Program-made: the position numbers and the translations under genes
In this document: positions 1-9,420 of the stretch, piece after piece
How the letters are laid out: the number at the start of each line of letters is the position of its first letter
Numbering within the stretch: position 1 is the stretch's first letter
Notes under the pieces: generated by a model
Told to the model about the DNA's origin: nothing
Seen by the model: the letters and a program-made list of their open reading frames with translations, nothing else
The model's database searches: none
NCBI RefSeq assembly: GCF_000383595.1
Contig: NZ_KB911581.1
Coordinates: 8,515,519-8,579,518, forward strand
Source of the DNA: Streptomyces bottropensis ATCC 25435
GTDB lineage: Bacteria > Actinomycetota > Actinomycetes > Streptomycetales > Streptomycetaceae
Reading direction: 5' to 3'
Length of the DNA stretch: 64,000 nt

Positions 1-2
1 AG

Positions 3-3000
3 TACCGGATTCCTGTGGAGGCAACCGGACTGAAGCTGACCGAAACCGCCTCCCAGGGCATGCGCTGGGAGGACACCAAAGGCGCGGCCAAGGCGACCGC
101 GCCCGCCCCGGTCATGTGGGACTCCTCGTTCGATCGTGCCTCCGGCGACTCCCGGCACATCGCGCCGGTCGACGTCGACATCCAGGCAGGCGAAGACGGC
201 GAGGGGCAGGTCCTCGTTCTCAAGCCGGGCAAGTCGTTCCTCGACAACCCGGAGTTGACCTATCCGGTCACGATCGACCCCACCGACTCGCTCATGGGAC
301 CGGTCACTGACACCTGGGTTCAGTACGACGACTACCTCACCTCCCAGCGCGGATCAGCCGAGCTGAAGGCAGGCACGTACAACGGCAGCGAGAAGGCCCG
401 TTCGTTCCTGAAGTTCAACGTCGACAAGTACAAGGGCAAGCAGATCCTCGATACGGACCTGCGCCTGTACTCGTACTACTCGTCGACCTGCTCCACCGAC
501 AACTCCGGCAACCAGGTCCGCCGTATCACCGCCGACTGGGACCCCTCGGCGATCACGTGGTCCAGCCAGCCCGCCACCACCACGACCGGAGCGGTGACCT
601 CCACCGCCGCCAAGGGCCACAGCTCCTCCTGCCCCGCCGGGCATGTCTCCTGGGACATCGACACCATCGTCCAGGCATGGGCCGACGGCCAGCCCAATCA
701 CGGTCTGCGCATCGGCGCCGTGGACGAGACCGACCCGCTGACCTGGCGGCGCTATCACTCCGCCAACCAGACCGACGGCGCCCACAACGCGAGCCTTGAG
801 CCGTCGCTGACAGTCGTCTACAACACCAAGCCCGGCGCCGCCGTCCCGATCTCACCCCTCAGCGGGGCGGCGATCAACGACACCACGCCGACTCTGACCG
901 GCAAGGCCATGGACGCCGACGGAAACACCGTCCGGCTCACGTACGAGATCTGGACCTCCACCGGCACGTCCGCCCTCCAGACCGGCACGTCCGCCTACAC
1001 CGCCTCCGGTGTGGCCGCACCCTGGACCCCGGGCACAGCGCTCGCCCCCGGCAGCTACAAGTGGCGTGCCAACGTCTACGACGGCAGTGCGTGGAACGGG
1101 ACCTGGTCGGCCTGGCAGCCCTTCACGGTCGACACAACCAAGCCCGCCGGGACCGAGGTCTCCTCCACCGACTTCCCCTCCGCTCAGTGGTCCGGCACCC
1201 CTGACTCCGACGGAGACTTTTCCGGCTCCTTCACCTTCGCCCCGCCCGCCACGGATGTGAAGGATGTCCAGTACAGGCTCGACGGCGGTGCATGGACGAC
1301 CGTCGCCACCACCGGTGCGGCCGTGACCAGGACACTGACCTTCAAGGCCGGCCAGCACACGGTCACCGCTCGCACCCGGGATGCGGCGGCCAACGTCTCC
1401 ACAGAGGCGAGTTACTCCTTCGCGGCGGGCAAGGGCGCTGCCCTGACCTCTCCGGCCGAGGGCGACCGGCCGGCGCGCCGCGCCATCCTGGCAGCCCAGG
1501 GCCGTACGGAGTACACCGGCGTGCGCTACCAGTACCGTCACGGTGAGGCCGACGACACGTGGAAAGACGTGCCGCTCGCGGACGTCCGCCGCAGCTCGGA
1601 CAACACCGCGGTCTCCGGCTGGCCCGTCGCGGTGACCAACGGCAAACCCGCCTCGCTCTGGTGGAACGTCACCGAAACCCTCCCCAACGACGGACCCATC
1701 GATGTCCGAGCCGTCTTCACCGACGGCACCACCACCGACGCCTCCCCCGAGACATCGGTCGTGATCGACCGCAACGCCGGTGAGGCGCCGACCGCGCAGG
1801 TCGGCCCGGGCTCGGTGAACCTCCTCACCGGTGACTACAAGCTCGGAGCCAAGGACGTCTCCGCCTTCGAGGTCTCGGTCAACCGAACCGCGTCCTCGCG
1901 AGCCAACCCGGACGACTCCGAGGGCCAGGCCGACATCTTCGGCCCCGGCTGGGTTTCGTCCGTCAGCGCCGAGACGGCCGGCAGCGGCTATACCCAGCTC
2001 CGCAAGACCTCGTCGACCTCCGTCGAGATCCTCGATGCCGACGGCGGGTCCACCGCCTTCACCGCCACCCCTGCCGGCGGCTGGAGCCCGGAGGCCGGCG
2101 CCGGCACACTCAAGCTGACCGGCTCGCTGACTGATGACACCTTCACGCTGAAGGACACCGACGCCACCACCACCGTATTCACGAAGGCCGGTCCCGGCAC
2201 CACCACGTGGACCCTCGCCTCCTCAGCCGCAGCCGTGGACGACTCGACGGTCACCGTCGTTGCCGAGACGGTCCCCGAGGGCACCGGGAAGGTCGCCCGA
2301 CCGAAGTACCTGATCTCCCCGACCGAAGCGGTTTCCTCAGCGACCTGCCAGGCAACGCCCAGCACTCGCGGCTGCCGTGTGGTCGAGTTCGTCTACGCGG
2401 CCACCACTACCGCGACCGGCTACACGACAGCCGGGGACTTCGGAGACTTCACCGGCCAGGTGAAGGAGATCAAGCTGTGGGCCACCGACCCCGCCGCGTC
2501 GACGGCGCGTTCCGAAGCACTGTCCGTCTATCGCTACGACAAGGGCGGCCGACTGCGCCAGCAGTGGAACCCGCACGATTCACAGGCCACCCAGGTCCAG
2601 TACTCCTACGATTCGGCCGACCGGATCTCCTCGCTGAGACCAGGCTCAGACAAACCCTGGAACTTCCACTACGGCAAGGCGGGATCCTCCCTCACCGCAG
2701 GTGAGGGGATGCTGCTCAAGGTGACCCGTCCGACCCTCGCGCAGGGCACTGCCGACACCCCAGACTCCACGGCCACCAGCACAGTCGTCTACGACGTAGC
2801 GCTCACCGGCACCAAGGCGCCGAACCAGATGGGCGCCGCTACGGTGAACGACTGGGGGCAGGACGAGGTCCCGGCAGACGCCACGGCCGTCTTCCCGGCC
2901 GACTCCGTTCCCAACTCCTCCACCGGCGCGGACCTGTCTGCCGCCGCCTACAGCCGCGCGAACATCACCTACATCGACGCCAACGGGCGGGCGACCAACA

Positions 3001-5615
3001 CCGCGGCCGCGGGCGGCGGCCTGTCCCTCACCGAGTACGACGCCCACGGCAACACCGTGAGCACGCTGAGCGCCGCCAACCGGGAACTCGCCCTCGGCAC
3101 GGGGCCGGCCGCCGACGCACAGCTCTCGACACTGAATCTCACCGGTCTCTCCACCAGAGAACGCGCCGAGCGCCTGTCCCACCGCACCGTCTACTCGGCC
3201 GACGGGGAACGCGTTACCCAGACCTACGGGCCGCTGCACCAGGTGGCGCTGACCGGCGACGTGACAGCCTCCGGAGGAAGCCCGGCGCTGCCTGGGGGCT
3301 CACTGGTCGCGGCCCGTGAGCACACGGTCTACCACCACGACGAGGGGCGTCCGGACGGCGCCGCCGTCTCCGGGCAGGTCACCTCCACCAGCACCGGCGC
3401 GGCGATCGAGGGCTACGCCAACGACGCCGACGTCCGTTCCACGGCTACCACGTACGACTGGAGTACAGGCGAGGAGATCGCCACGAAGGACGGCAGCGGC
3501 AACCAGCTGGGGGCCACCCGCTCCACGTACCGTGAGGACGGCAGGTTGGAGTCCACCAGCCTCCCCGCTTCCTCGGGCAGCGACGCGGGAACCCTGCTGT
3601 ACACGTACTACACCGAGGGCGGCACCGGAGTCTGCGCGGACCGGCCCGAGTGGGCCGGTCTGCTGTGCAAGACGGCTCCCGCGGGTGCCGTCACCGGCGG
3701 CGGCAGCAACCCGGATCAGCTGGCCACGACCACCTACCAGTACAACCGTTGGGGCGGTGTCACGTCCACCGCCGTCACCGCCAACGGCGTCACGCGCACC
3801 AGTGCCGTCACCTACGACGACGCCGGCCGCCGTATGTCGGCGAGCATCACCGGGGGAACAGGGACCGAAGTCCCGGCGACCTCCTACACCTTCGACACCG
3901 AAACAGGAAAGACGCTCACACAGTCCAGCGGCGGAAAGACGGTGTCCTACGGGTACGACTCGCTGGGCCGTCTGATCTCCTACAAGGACGGCTCCGGCAA
4001 CACCACGACGACCGAATACGACGATCTCGACCGTCCGGTGAAGTCGGCCAACTCCACGGGCGCCCGCACCGACTACAGCTACACGACCGGCGGTGAGCTG
4101 GCGACCGTGAAGGACTCGGTCGCAGGCACCTTCACCGCCGACTACAACGCGGACGGGGCGCTCGTCTCACAGAGCCTGCCAGGCGGCTACAAACTCAGGA
4201 TCACTACCGACACACTGGGCAGGCCGGCCGCCCGGGAGTACACCGCAGCGGACGGCACCCTCGTCGTCGCGGACGTCGCCGAGTACGCCATCACCGGCCA
4301 ACAGGTCGGCCACACCCAGACCGACGGCACGACCGTGTCCACCGACTACCGCTACGACGCTGTCGGACGCCTCACCAAGGCCGCCGACACCGCCGCGGCC
4401 GGCTGCACCACCCGCACCTACGCCTTCGACGGCAACCGCAACCGCACATCGCGGACCGTCACCAGCGACGACTGCGACACTGCCACGTCGGACGCGGTCA
4501 CGGAGCAGACCTCGTACAACTACGACAGCGCGGACCGTCTGGTCGGCTCCGGCCGTTCCTATGACGCGTTCGGCCGCACCACCGGCAAGGACGGGGTCAC
4601 GCTCGACTACTACACCGGCGATCTGCTCCGCACAGAGACCAAGGACGACCAGCGTCGCACCTGGGCCCTCGACGGCGTCGGCCGCATGGCCGTCGCCACC
4701 ACACAGAGCCGCGGCACGGACGGAACCTGGACCACAACGGGCACCCTGACACAGCACTATGGCGACAGCTCTGGCAACCCGGACTGGGCCGAGCACAGCG
4801 ACGGCACCATGACCCGGTTCGTCAACGACGTCTCCGGTGCGCTCGGAGCCACCACCTCGGCCTCGGGCGGCGTGGTACTCCAGTTGTCCAACCTGCACGG
4901 GGATGTCTCGGTCCGCCTCGACCTCGACACCCCGGCGAACTCGAGTGCGCAGCGCTACGACGAGTACGGCGTCGCCCAGGACGGCACCGGCCCAACCCGC
5001 TACGGCTGGCTCGGCGCTTCGCAGATCTCCAGCGAGACCCTCAGCGGCCTGACGCTGACAGGCGTGCGGGTCTACGACTCCTCCACCGGCCGTTTTCTGC
5101 AGACGGACCCGCAGTACGCGGGCGGCGCCAACGCCTACGCCTACTGCAGTGCGGACCCGGTGGGCTGTCGTGACCTCAGCGGCCTCGCCGACTACTACCG
5201 CTACTACGACCTGGGCAAGACGAAGGCTTCCAGCGCGAAGGTCTTCAGGTATTGGAAGAGCCACTTCAAGGCGATCTTCCCGATCCCGGGCCGTCCCGAC
5301 AAGATCACGAAGGAGGGCCAGGACTTTACGCTCTGGCCCGTGGTTCAAGGTATCTCCATGTACTTCCCGATGAACGTCAACAGCATCGGCAAGAGCTACC
5401 TGCAGCTCGGTGCCCGAAAGGGGCACCCCGACTGGCCGGGCGGCTGGATCGGCTTCGACCTCTACAAGAAGAAGGGCCGCATGAAACTGGAGGTCCGAGG
5501 CCACCTCGGCGGTGTCGCGGCTATCTGCGGACGTAGCTGCTCCGAGGCCGCGGCCGCACCGTACTGGGACAAGCTCGGGAGCAACCTGAGAAAGCTCGTG
5601 AAGAAGAAGTTCTGA
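3..5615 (+). CDS. Rhs/YD-repeat protein with DNRLRE domain and variable C-terminal tip (5' partial)
   Basis: This is the 3' part of a very large secreted-type Rhs protein. The frame is open to the window edge and no signal peptide or ribosome binding site is visible, so the true start lies upstream. Counting from nt 15, residues about 95-270 look like a DNRLRE domain (SFLKFNV, ITWSSQP). A Fn3-like stretch ending WSAWQPFTVDTTKP follows, then many YD repeats (YDSLGRL, YRYDAVGRL) and the RHS-associated core (YGWLGAS, VRVYDSSTGRFLQTDP, ANAYAYCSADPVG). After the core a 142-residue tip (nt 5187-5612) is Lys/Trp/Tyr-rich with two Cys near its end. I do not recognise the tip. By family analogy it is the effector of a polymorphic toxin or a cell-surface module, with the core forming an encapsulating shell. 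The small membrane protein downstream may be its partner. Confidence 0.85.
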   Translation, partial: YRIPVEATGLKLTETASQGMRWEDTKGAAKATAPAPVMWDSSFDRASGDSRHIAPVDVDIQAGEDGEGQVLVLKPGKSFLDNPELTYPVTIDPTDSLMGPVTDTWVQYDDYLTSQRGSAELKAGTYNGSEKARSFLKFNVDKYKGKQILDTDLRLYSYYSSTCSTDNSGNQVRRITADWDPSAITWSSQPATTTTGAVTSTAAKGHSSSCPAGHVSWDIDTIVQAWADGQPNHGLRIGAVDETDPLTWRRYHSANQTDGAHNASLEPSLTVVYNTKPGAAVPISPLSGAAINDTTPTLTGKAMDADGNTVRLTYEIWTSTGTSALQTGTSAYTASGVAAPWTPGTALAPGSYKWRANVYDGSAWNGTWSAWQPFTVDTTKPAGTEVSSTDFPSAQWSGTPDSDGDFSGSFTFAPPATDVKDVQYRLDGGAWTTVATTGAAVTRTLTFKAGQHTVTARTRDAAANVSTEASYSFAAGKGAALTSPAEGDRPARRAILAAQGRTEYTGVRYQYRHGEADDTWKDVPLADVRRSSDNTAVSGWPVAVTNGKPASLWWNVTETLPNDGPIDVRAVFTDGTTTDASPETSVVIDRNAGEAPTAQVGPGSVNLLTGDYKLGAKDVSAFEVSVNRTASSRANPDDSEGQADIFGPGWVSSVSAETAGSGYTQLRKTSSTSVEILDADGGSTAFTATPAGGWSPEAGAGTLKLTGSLTDDTFTLKDTDATTTVFTKAGPGTTTWTLASSAAAVDDSTVTVVAETVPEGTGKVARPKYLISPTEAVSSATCQATPSTRGCRVVEFVYAATTTATGYTTAGDFGDFTGQVKEIKLWATDPAASTARSEALSVYRYDKGGRLRQQWNPHDSQATQVQYSYDSADRISSLRPGSDKPWNFHYGKAGSSLTAGEGMLLKVTRPTLAQGTADTPDSTATSTVVYDVALTGTKAPNQMGAATVNDWGQDEVPADATAVFPADSVPNSSTGADLSAAAYSRANITYIDANGRATNTAAAGGGLSLTEYDAHGNTVSTLSAANRELALGTGPAADAQLSTLNLTGLSTRERAERLSHRTVYSADGERVTQTYGPLHQVALTGDVTASGGSPALPGGSLVAAREHTVYHHDEGRPDGAAVSGQVTSTSTGAAIEGYANDADVRSTATTYDWSTGEEIATKDGSGNQLGATRSTYREDGRLESTSLPASSGSDAGTLLYTYYTEGGTGVCADRPEWAGLLCKTAPAGAVTGGGSNPDQLATTTYQYNRWGGVTSTAVTANGVTRTSAVTYDDAGRRMSASITGGTGTEVPATSYTFDTETGKTLTQSSGGKTVSYGYDSLGRLISYKDGSGNTTTTEYDDLDRPVKSANSTGARTDYSYTTGGELATVKDSVAGTFTADYNADGALVSQSLPGGYKLRITTDTLGRPAAREYTAADGTLVVADVAEYAITGQQVGHTQTDGTTVSTDYRYDAVGRLTKAADTAAAGCTTRTYAFDGNRNRTSRTVTSDDCDTATSDAVTEQTSYNYDSADRLVGSGRSYDAFGRTTGKDGVTLDYYTGDLLRTETKDDQRRTWALDGVGRMAVATTQSRGTDGTWTTTGTLTQHYGDSSGNPDWAEHSDGTMTRFVNDVSGALGATTSASGGVVLQLSNLHGDVSVRLDLDTPANSSAQRYDEYGVAQDGTGPTRYGWLGASQISSETLSGLTLTGVRVYDSSTGRFLQTDPQYAGGANAYAYCSADPVGCRDLSGLADYYRYYDLGKTKASSAKVFRYWKSHFKAIFPIPGRPDKITKEGQDFTLWPVVQGISMYFPMNVNSIGKSYLQLGARKGHPDWPGGWIGFDLYKKKGRMKLEVRGHLGGVAAICGRSCSEAAAAPYWDKLGSNLRKLVKKKF

Positions 5616-5674
5616 TCCACCGAGCTCCTGCTGGCGGTTCCGTGACAAGAACTGTTCAGTCATGGAGCTCTACC

Positions 5675-5701
5675 GGGCCCGCGGCCACGAGACGCGGGCC
5701 C
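5675..5701 (+). terminator. hairpin downstream of the Rhs gene
   Basis: Inverted repeat GGGCCCGCG / CGCGGGCCC with a 9-nt loop, 60 nt after the Rhs stop. There is no U-tract, as is common in Streptomyces. It could be a partial terminator between the Rhs gene and the next one. Confidence 0.5.
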
Positions 5702-5752
5702 CGTCCCACCTGACCCATCGTGCAACCCCCCTCACTGCGAAAGACGACCACC

Positions 5753-6115
5753 ATGACTAAAACGGCCCCCGCAAAGGCACGCAAACATCCGCGCAAATGG
5801 GCCCCGATGGTGGCGACCTCCTACATCGGTCTGATCACCCTGGCCGGTCTGGTCCGGGGAATCACCGGAGCCGAAGGCGACGGATACCTCGCCCTGCTGT
5901 ACTTCCTGTCATTCCCCGGCTCTCTGCTGGTGAGCGCTCTTGTCGTCATCCCGTTGAACTGGGCGCTGGGCGGCAGCGGGACCGTCCCACAGGACGCGAA
6001 CCCCTTCGGCCCGATGATCTACCTGACCGGCGGCGCAGTGGTCAACGTCCTGCTGGTCTGGTGCGTCTTCATCCTCATTCGCCGGCTGTCCGGCACCGGA
6101 CGCCGCACCAGCTGA
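5753..6115 (+). CDS. small polytopic membrane protein, candidate Rhs immunity partner
   Basis: The protein has 120 residues. A basic N-terminus (KTAPAKARKHPRK) is followed by three to four hydrophobic segments at about 17-36, 47-75 and 88-110, ending in an Arg-rich tail, so it should sit in the cytoplasmic membrane. I chose the ATG at 5753 because the GTG 33 nt upstream has no ribosome binding site; support for the ATG is itself weak (GAAAG). It lies 137 bp after the Rhs gene on the same strand and ends at a strong terminator. That position is typical of immunity genes in polymorphic toxin loci. No family was recognised, and the immunity role is inference from position only. Confidence 0.65.
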   Translation: MTKTAPAKARKHPRKWAPMVATSYIGLITLAGLVRGITGAEGDGYLALLYFLSFPGSLLVSALVVIPLNWALGGSGTVPQDANPFGPMIYLTGGAVVNVLLVWCVFILIRRLSGTGRRTS

Positions 6116-6170
6116 CCTCACCCCCGCACACACCCGCGCTGCGATGCGGGCCAGTTACCTGTACTGAAAC

Positions 6171-6203
6171 CGAGGGCTGCCACCCATGAGGTGGCAGCCC
6201 TCG
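6171..6203. terminator. strong rho-independent-like hairpin
   Basis: Perfect 14-bp stem (CGAGGGCTGCCACC and its complement) with a 5-nt loop. It ends the Rhs/membrane-protein unit and could also stop transcription from the convergent ATPase gene. Confidence 0.8.
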
Positions 6204-6553
6204 ACCCGTGGCAGGGCACGAAGGGGAGTCAGTTCGGCGACGTCCGGCGAACCCTGACAACGGCCGGCGAGGAGGCCCCGCCGGCGCGCACCACCGGCGA
6301 GCCCGCCCCGATCCCCGGCAGCGTCTACGCCGCATCCCGCCCCCCATCAACTCCAGCCGCGGCATGGGCGAAGGGGCCGCAACGGGGATGTCAGCGTCCA
6401 ACCACGCCGTACGCCCATGGACGGCCTGGGCGAACTCCAGGACGCTGCTGCGAAGGCTCGCGCAACTTCTACCGCAACACCCAGCGCAGCCCCCACCGCA
6501 ACCCGGTGCCGCAACCTGACGCCATCCCGTGCTCCTGGGCACCCCGGCGTTCC
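6204..6553. other. intergenic stretch with no convincing gene
   Basis: 350 bp between the terminator and the 3' end of the ATPase gene. Frames are open on both strands but their translations are Arg/Pro-rich and unlike any family I know. GC content and codon periodicity do not support coding. It may hold decayed mobile-element sequence. Confidence 0.4.
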
Positions 6554-7282
6554 TCATCCGGCGCGCGCAGGCTCCTCCTCCGCGAGGTGGGGCAGAGGGG
6601 TTCCGCCGACCAGGGGCACAAAGCGCACCGGACGGGCATGCCAGACGAACTTGTACGGGCCGGCCGAGAGGGGGAGCGTGAACTCCTCGCCGTTCTTCAG
6701 GGCTTCGGCAGGCTCGCGCCATCCGTCGGACAGCCAGTCCCAGACGTAGCCGACCACCGACGCGTCGATGGCCGAGGCGATGACGCGCATCTGGATGCGA
6801 GCCCAGCGGATCGCGCGGTCCGGCGTGGGCATGGCCGCGAGCGAGAGCTGCTGGCCGTCCTCATTGCGCCACTCGCACCAAAACCCCGACTTGGGCATCA
6901 CCGGTTCCGGTACGGCGATGGTGCACCACGTGAGTGTGCCGTCCTCGCTGGTCCCCCAGTCCTCGGCGAGAGCTTCGACGATCAGCATGCCGCGACCGCT
7001 CTCCTCGTCGGCGGCCGGTCTCTTCACCTGCGGCCGGCCCGGAGTTCCGTCAGCCACCTCGATGCGGACCTCGCCCCGCCAGTACGAGACGGAGATGCTG
7101 ACGTCCTCCGTCTCGCCGTACCGGACGGCGTTGGTGACCAGCTCGCTGATGAGCAGGTTGGCTGTGTCGATGCAGGAGCCGATCCCCCACAGCCGGAGGT
7201 GAGCGGCACCGATCCGGCGCAGTTGCCCTACTCGCTGCGGTGCGCGGGTGGAGGAGACGACGAAGCGAACTGGCTGGTCCAT
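6554..7282 (-). CDS. HATPase-domain protein (anti-sigma/AbaA-type kinase-like) with extra C-terminal domain
   Basis: The GHKL ATPase fold is visible: N-box ELVTNAVRYGE, G1-like ADGTPGRP and G2 GRGMLIVEALAEDWG, as in the RsbW-like ATP-binding proteins of Streptomyces. About 110 further residues (from MPKSGFWCEW) form an unrecognised domain rich in Trp. Start 7282 has GAGGAGA just upstream. An alternative ATG at 7414 has a better-spaced GGAGG, but the added 44 residues use low-GC3 codons, so I prefer the shorter form. The gene is divergent from the DUF6879/HTH/DUF397 genes, the usual setting of whiJ-like clusters. There such ATPases are thought to work with the HTH and DUF397 partners in developmental or antibiotic control; that role is by analogy. 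Confidence 0.75.
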   Translation of the reverse strand: MDQPVRFVVSSTRAPQRVGQLRRIGAAHLRLWGIGSCIDTANLLISELVTNAVRYGETEDVSISVSYWRGEVRIEVADGTPGRPQVKRPAADEESGRGMLIVEALAEDWGTSEDGTLTWCTIAVPEPVMPKSGFWCEWRNEDGQQLSLAAMPTPDRAIRWARIQMRVIASAIDASVVGYVWDWLSDGWREPAEALKNGEEFTLPLSAGPYKFVWHARPVRFVPLVGGTPLPHLAEEEPARAG

Positions 7283-7645
7283 GTCTCTCCTCGGACCGTG
7301 TACCTGCGGAACCCTTCCCTGCGGCGGAACAGCACTGGCTATGCCGCCGAAAGCGCTCCGTAATCTCCCGCGCGTCGCCTCGGGAGCGGTTGCACTCTGC
7401 AAGGCAAGAGCCATCGCTGTCCTCCGCACGTCACGGGCAGGAAAGTTGCTCTCGGCGCCACACCTCAGGTGCATCCGCCGACTTCCCTTGGTTGCTCGGG
7501 TTTGGAGACGACCGTAGGACGACTGTCTCTCAACCCCCAAGAAGATTGCGCGAGTTTGCAGCAAGTCGATTGACGGGGTAGATCGCCTCGCAGACCATCG
7601 TCGTGTCGCGCAAACCAGCGCAAGGCAGCGGACGGGAGAGCAGCC

Positions 7646-8053
7646 GTGAAGCTACGGTTCCTTGGCAAGAACTCCACCCCCGGAGACAGCCCCACCCTGT
7701 ACGCCAGTGACCAGGACAGCTACGTCATTCAAGGCTGGAAGGTGTTCGCGAACGACTTGCTCATGCGGCTCGACGTGCCCGAAGGTCAGACGGTGATCGA
7801 GGTTCCGCCGGAGCTGTTCGAGCACCTGACGAAGGACGGACACGCAGCCGGCGAGATCAAGAGCTTCACCTCCCCGATCATGCTCGTCACGGAACAGGAC
7901 ACGTGCATCCTGCAAGGCCCGGAGATGACCGATCCCGAGGCGTTGAGTCAGATGCGGATGCCCGACTATGAGACCTGCATCGAGGTCCCCAAGTCCTCGA
8001 TCACGGCCCTGCTGGAGGAGAACAGTGGACCTGATCACCTCGGCCCAGCGTGA
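7646..8053 (+). CDS. conserved hypothetical protein of whiJ-type cluster
   Basis: 135 residues, soluble and acidic, with no signal peptide or membrane segment. It contains a loose internal duplication: two halves each run from a YVIQG or CILQG motif to an IEVP motif (TVIEVPPEL, TCIEVPKSS). The ATG is preceded by a GGGAG-type site. The last 29 nt overlap the following DUF6879 gene, suggesting translational coupling. I do not recognise a function. Location ahead of the DUF6879/HTH/DUF397 genes suggests it belongs to that regulatory cluster. Confidence 0.7.
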   Translation: MKLRFLGKNSTPGDSPTLYASDQDSYVIQGWKVFANDLLMRLDVPEGQTVIEVPPELFEHLTKDGHAAGEIKSFTSPIMLVTEQDTCILQGPEMTDPEALSQMRMPDYETCIEVPKSSITALLEENSGPDHLGPA

Positions 8054-8549
8054 CGAGCTGTTCAGCAGCTTCGAACGCGATGCCTTCCACCTGGAGCTGA
8101 GGGACGACTACGGGTCTCCCGTCGAGGACACGCCCTACGCGCGGTGGCAGAGGGGTGAGCCGGACGACTACGCGTGGCTCGACCCCTGGATGACGCTCAT
8201 GAAGCGCGTCACGGGCGAAGGGAAGACCGTCAGGCGCGTCCGGGTCATCACCGAGCCGCACTCCCGATACGTCGGGTGGGAGCACTCGTTGACCCACCTC
8301 AACCAGGAGGCCGGCGAGGACATCCGATGGCTTCCGCGGCACCGCCTGCCGGAAGGCATCGACTTCCCGGTAGGCGGCAACGACTGGTGGCTGTACGACG
8401 ACCGTCTCCTCGCCGTCGGCCACTTCGACCCCGAGGGCCGAGTGCTGGGGTCGGAAATCGTCGAGGACCCGGACACCGTGGCCGAGTGCGTCCGCGTGCG
8501 TGACCTGCTCTGGACCGCCGCCATCCCACACGCCGAGTACAAGCCCTGA
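8025..8549 (+). CDS. DUF6879 family protein
   Basis: 174 residues resembling the DUF6879 proteins (about 170 aa) that accompany HTH-DUF5753 regulators in actinomycetes. Typical landmarks are LFSSFERDAFHLELRDDY, RRVRVITEPHSRY and the conserved WWLYDDR-LAVGHFD block near the C-terminus. The GTG start at 8025 has a clear GGAGGAG site inside the end of the preceding gene, and the stop lies 7 nt before the next start, so the genes are probably cotranscribed. The biochemical role is unknown. Family occurrence points to a partner of the whiJ-type regulator. Confidence 0.8.
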   Translation: MDLITSAQRDELFSSFERDAFHLELRDDYGSPVEDTPYARWQRGEPDDYAWLDPWMTLMKRVTGEGKTVRRVRVITEPHSRYVGWEHSLTHLNQEAGEDIRWLPRHRLPEGIDFPVGGNDWWLYDDRLLAVGHFDPEGRVLGSEIVEDPDTVAECVRVRDLLWTAAIPHAEYKP

Positions 8550-8556
8550 CCCATCA

Positions 8557-9411
8557 GTGAATAACCAAGCTCAAGAAGCACGAGAGGCACTGGGTGCCCG
8601 GCTGCGCGGATTCCGGAAGGACGCCGGATTCCCGAGCGGCCGGGCATTCGCCGTGGCCACGGGGTGGGCCGAGTCCAAGGTCTCCCGGCTGGAGAACGGC
8701 AAGCAGAACCCCAGCGAGGACGACATCCGGGTCTGGTGCATCAAGACCAACAGGCATGAGATCGTTGATGACTTGATAGCCACGGTGCGCCACATCGACG
8801 AGCTGTGGCTCGAGTGGCGCCGGCAGCTGCAGACAGGGGCGGAACGACGGCAACGCAAGGCCCTGCCGGTCTACGCCAAGACCAAGGTCTTCCGCATCTG
8901 GCACCCGACGCTCGTGTGGGGAACGATCCAGACAGCGGACTACGCGGCCGAGACGTTCAGACAGGTCGTCGACTACTACGAGATCCCCGACGACGCGGAA
9001 GCCGCCACCGCCAAGCGACTCGAACGGCAGCAGTACCTGTACCAGGGCAACCGGATCTTCAACGTGGTCCTCGGCGAACAGGCCCTCTACACCAACTTCG
9101 GCGGCCCCGAGGTGATGAAGGGGCAGCTCGACCGCCTGCTGGCGGTCATGCGGCTCCCCCGGCTGAGCCTGGGCATCATCCCCCGATCCGCACCCCTGGG
9201 CATCTGGCCCGGCAACTCCTTCTCGATGTTCGACGACAAGCTCGTCCTCGTCGAGACCTACTCGGCGGAGTTCTCCGTCACCCAGCCCCGCGAAATCGAG
9301 CTGTACACCAAGGCGTTCGCCCTCTTGCAACAGTCAGCGGTCTACGGAACAGCAGTCCGAAACCTCATCCTCACGGCGATCCACCACTTCGATCAGATGC
9401 CGAGCGACTAG
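8557..9411 (+). CDS. XRE-family HTH regulator with DUF5753 (WhiJ-like)
   Basis: 284 residues. An N-terminal helix-turn-helix spans roughly residues 8-65 (LRGFRKDAGFPSGRAFAVA, ESKVSRLENGKQNPSEDDI). It is followed by the DUF5753 sensor-like domain typical of WhiJ-family proteins (KVFRIWHPTLVWGTIQTADYA, FNVVLGEQALY, ETYSAEFSVTQPREI). The GTG at 8557 follows the DUF6879 stop by 7 nt. The DUF397 partner begins 9 nt after its stop. By analogy with whiJ of S. coelicolor it would repress developmental or secondary-metabolism genes and be relieved by the small DUF397 protein. Confidence 0.9.
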   Translation: MNNQAQEAREALGARLRGFRKDAGFPSGRAFAVATGWAESKVSRLENGKQNPSEDDIRVWCIKTNRHEIVDDLIATVRHIDELWLEWRRQLQTGAERRQRKALPVYAKTKVFRIWHPTLVWGTIQTADYAAETFRQVVDYYEIPDDAEAATAKRLERQQYLYQGNRIFNVVLGEQALYTNFGGPEVMKGQLDRLLAVMRLPRLSLGIIPRSAPLGIWPGNSFSMFDDKLVLVETYSAEFSVTQPREIELYTKAFALLQQSAVYGTAVRNLILTAIHHFDQMPSD

Positions 9412-9420
9412 GAGAGCACC

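Noticed and set aside
4167..5663. Long minus-strand reading frame (498 aa) inside the Rhs gene
   Set aside because: Shadow of the high-GC Rhs coding strand; translation is Val/Ala/Gly-rich and matches no family, while the plus frame has clear Rhs motifs.
6204..6553. Frames suggesting a gene between the Rhs unit and the ATPase
   Set aside because: No start with ribosome site, no recognisable domain and poor codon bias in every frame.
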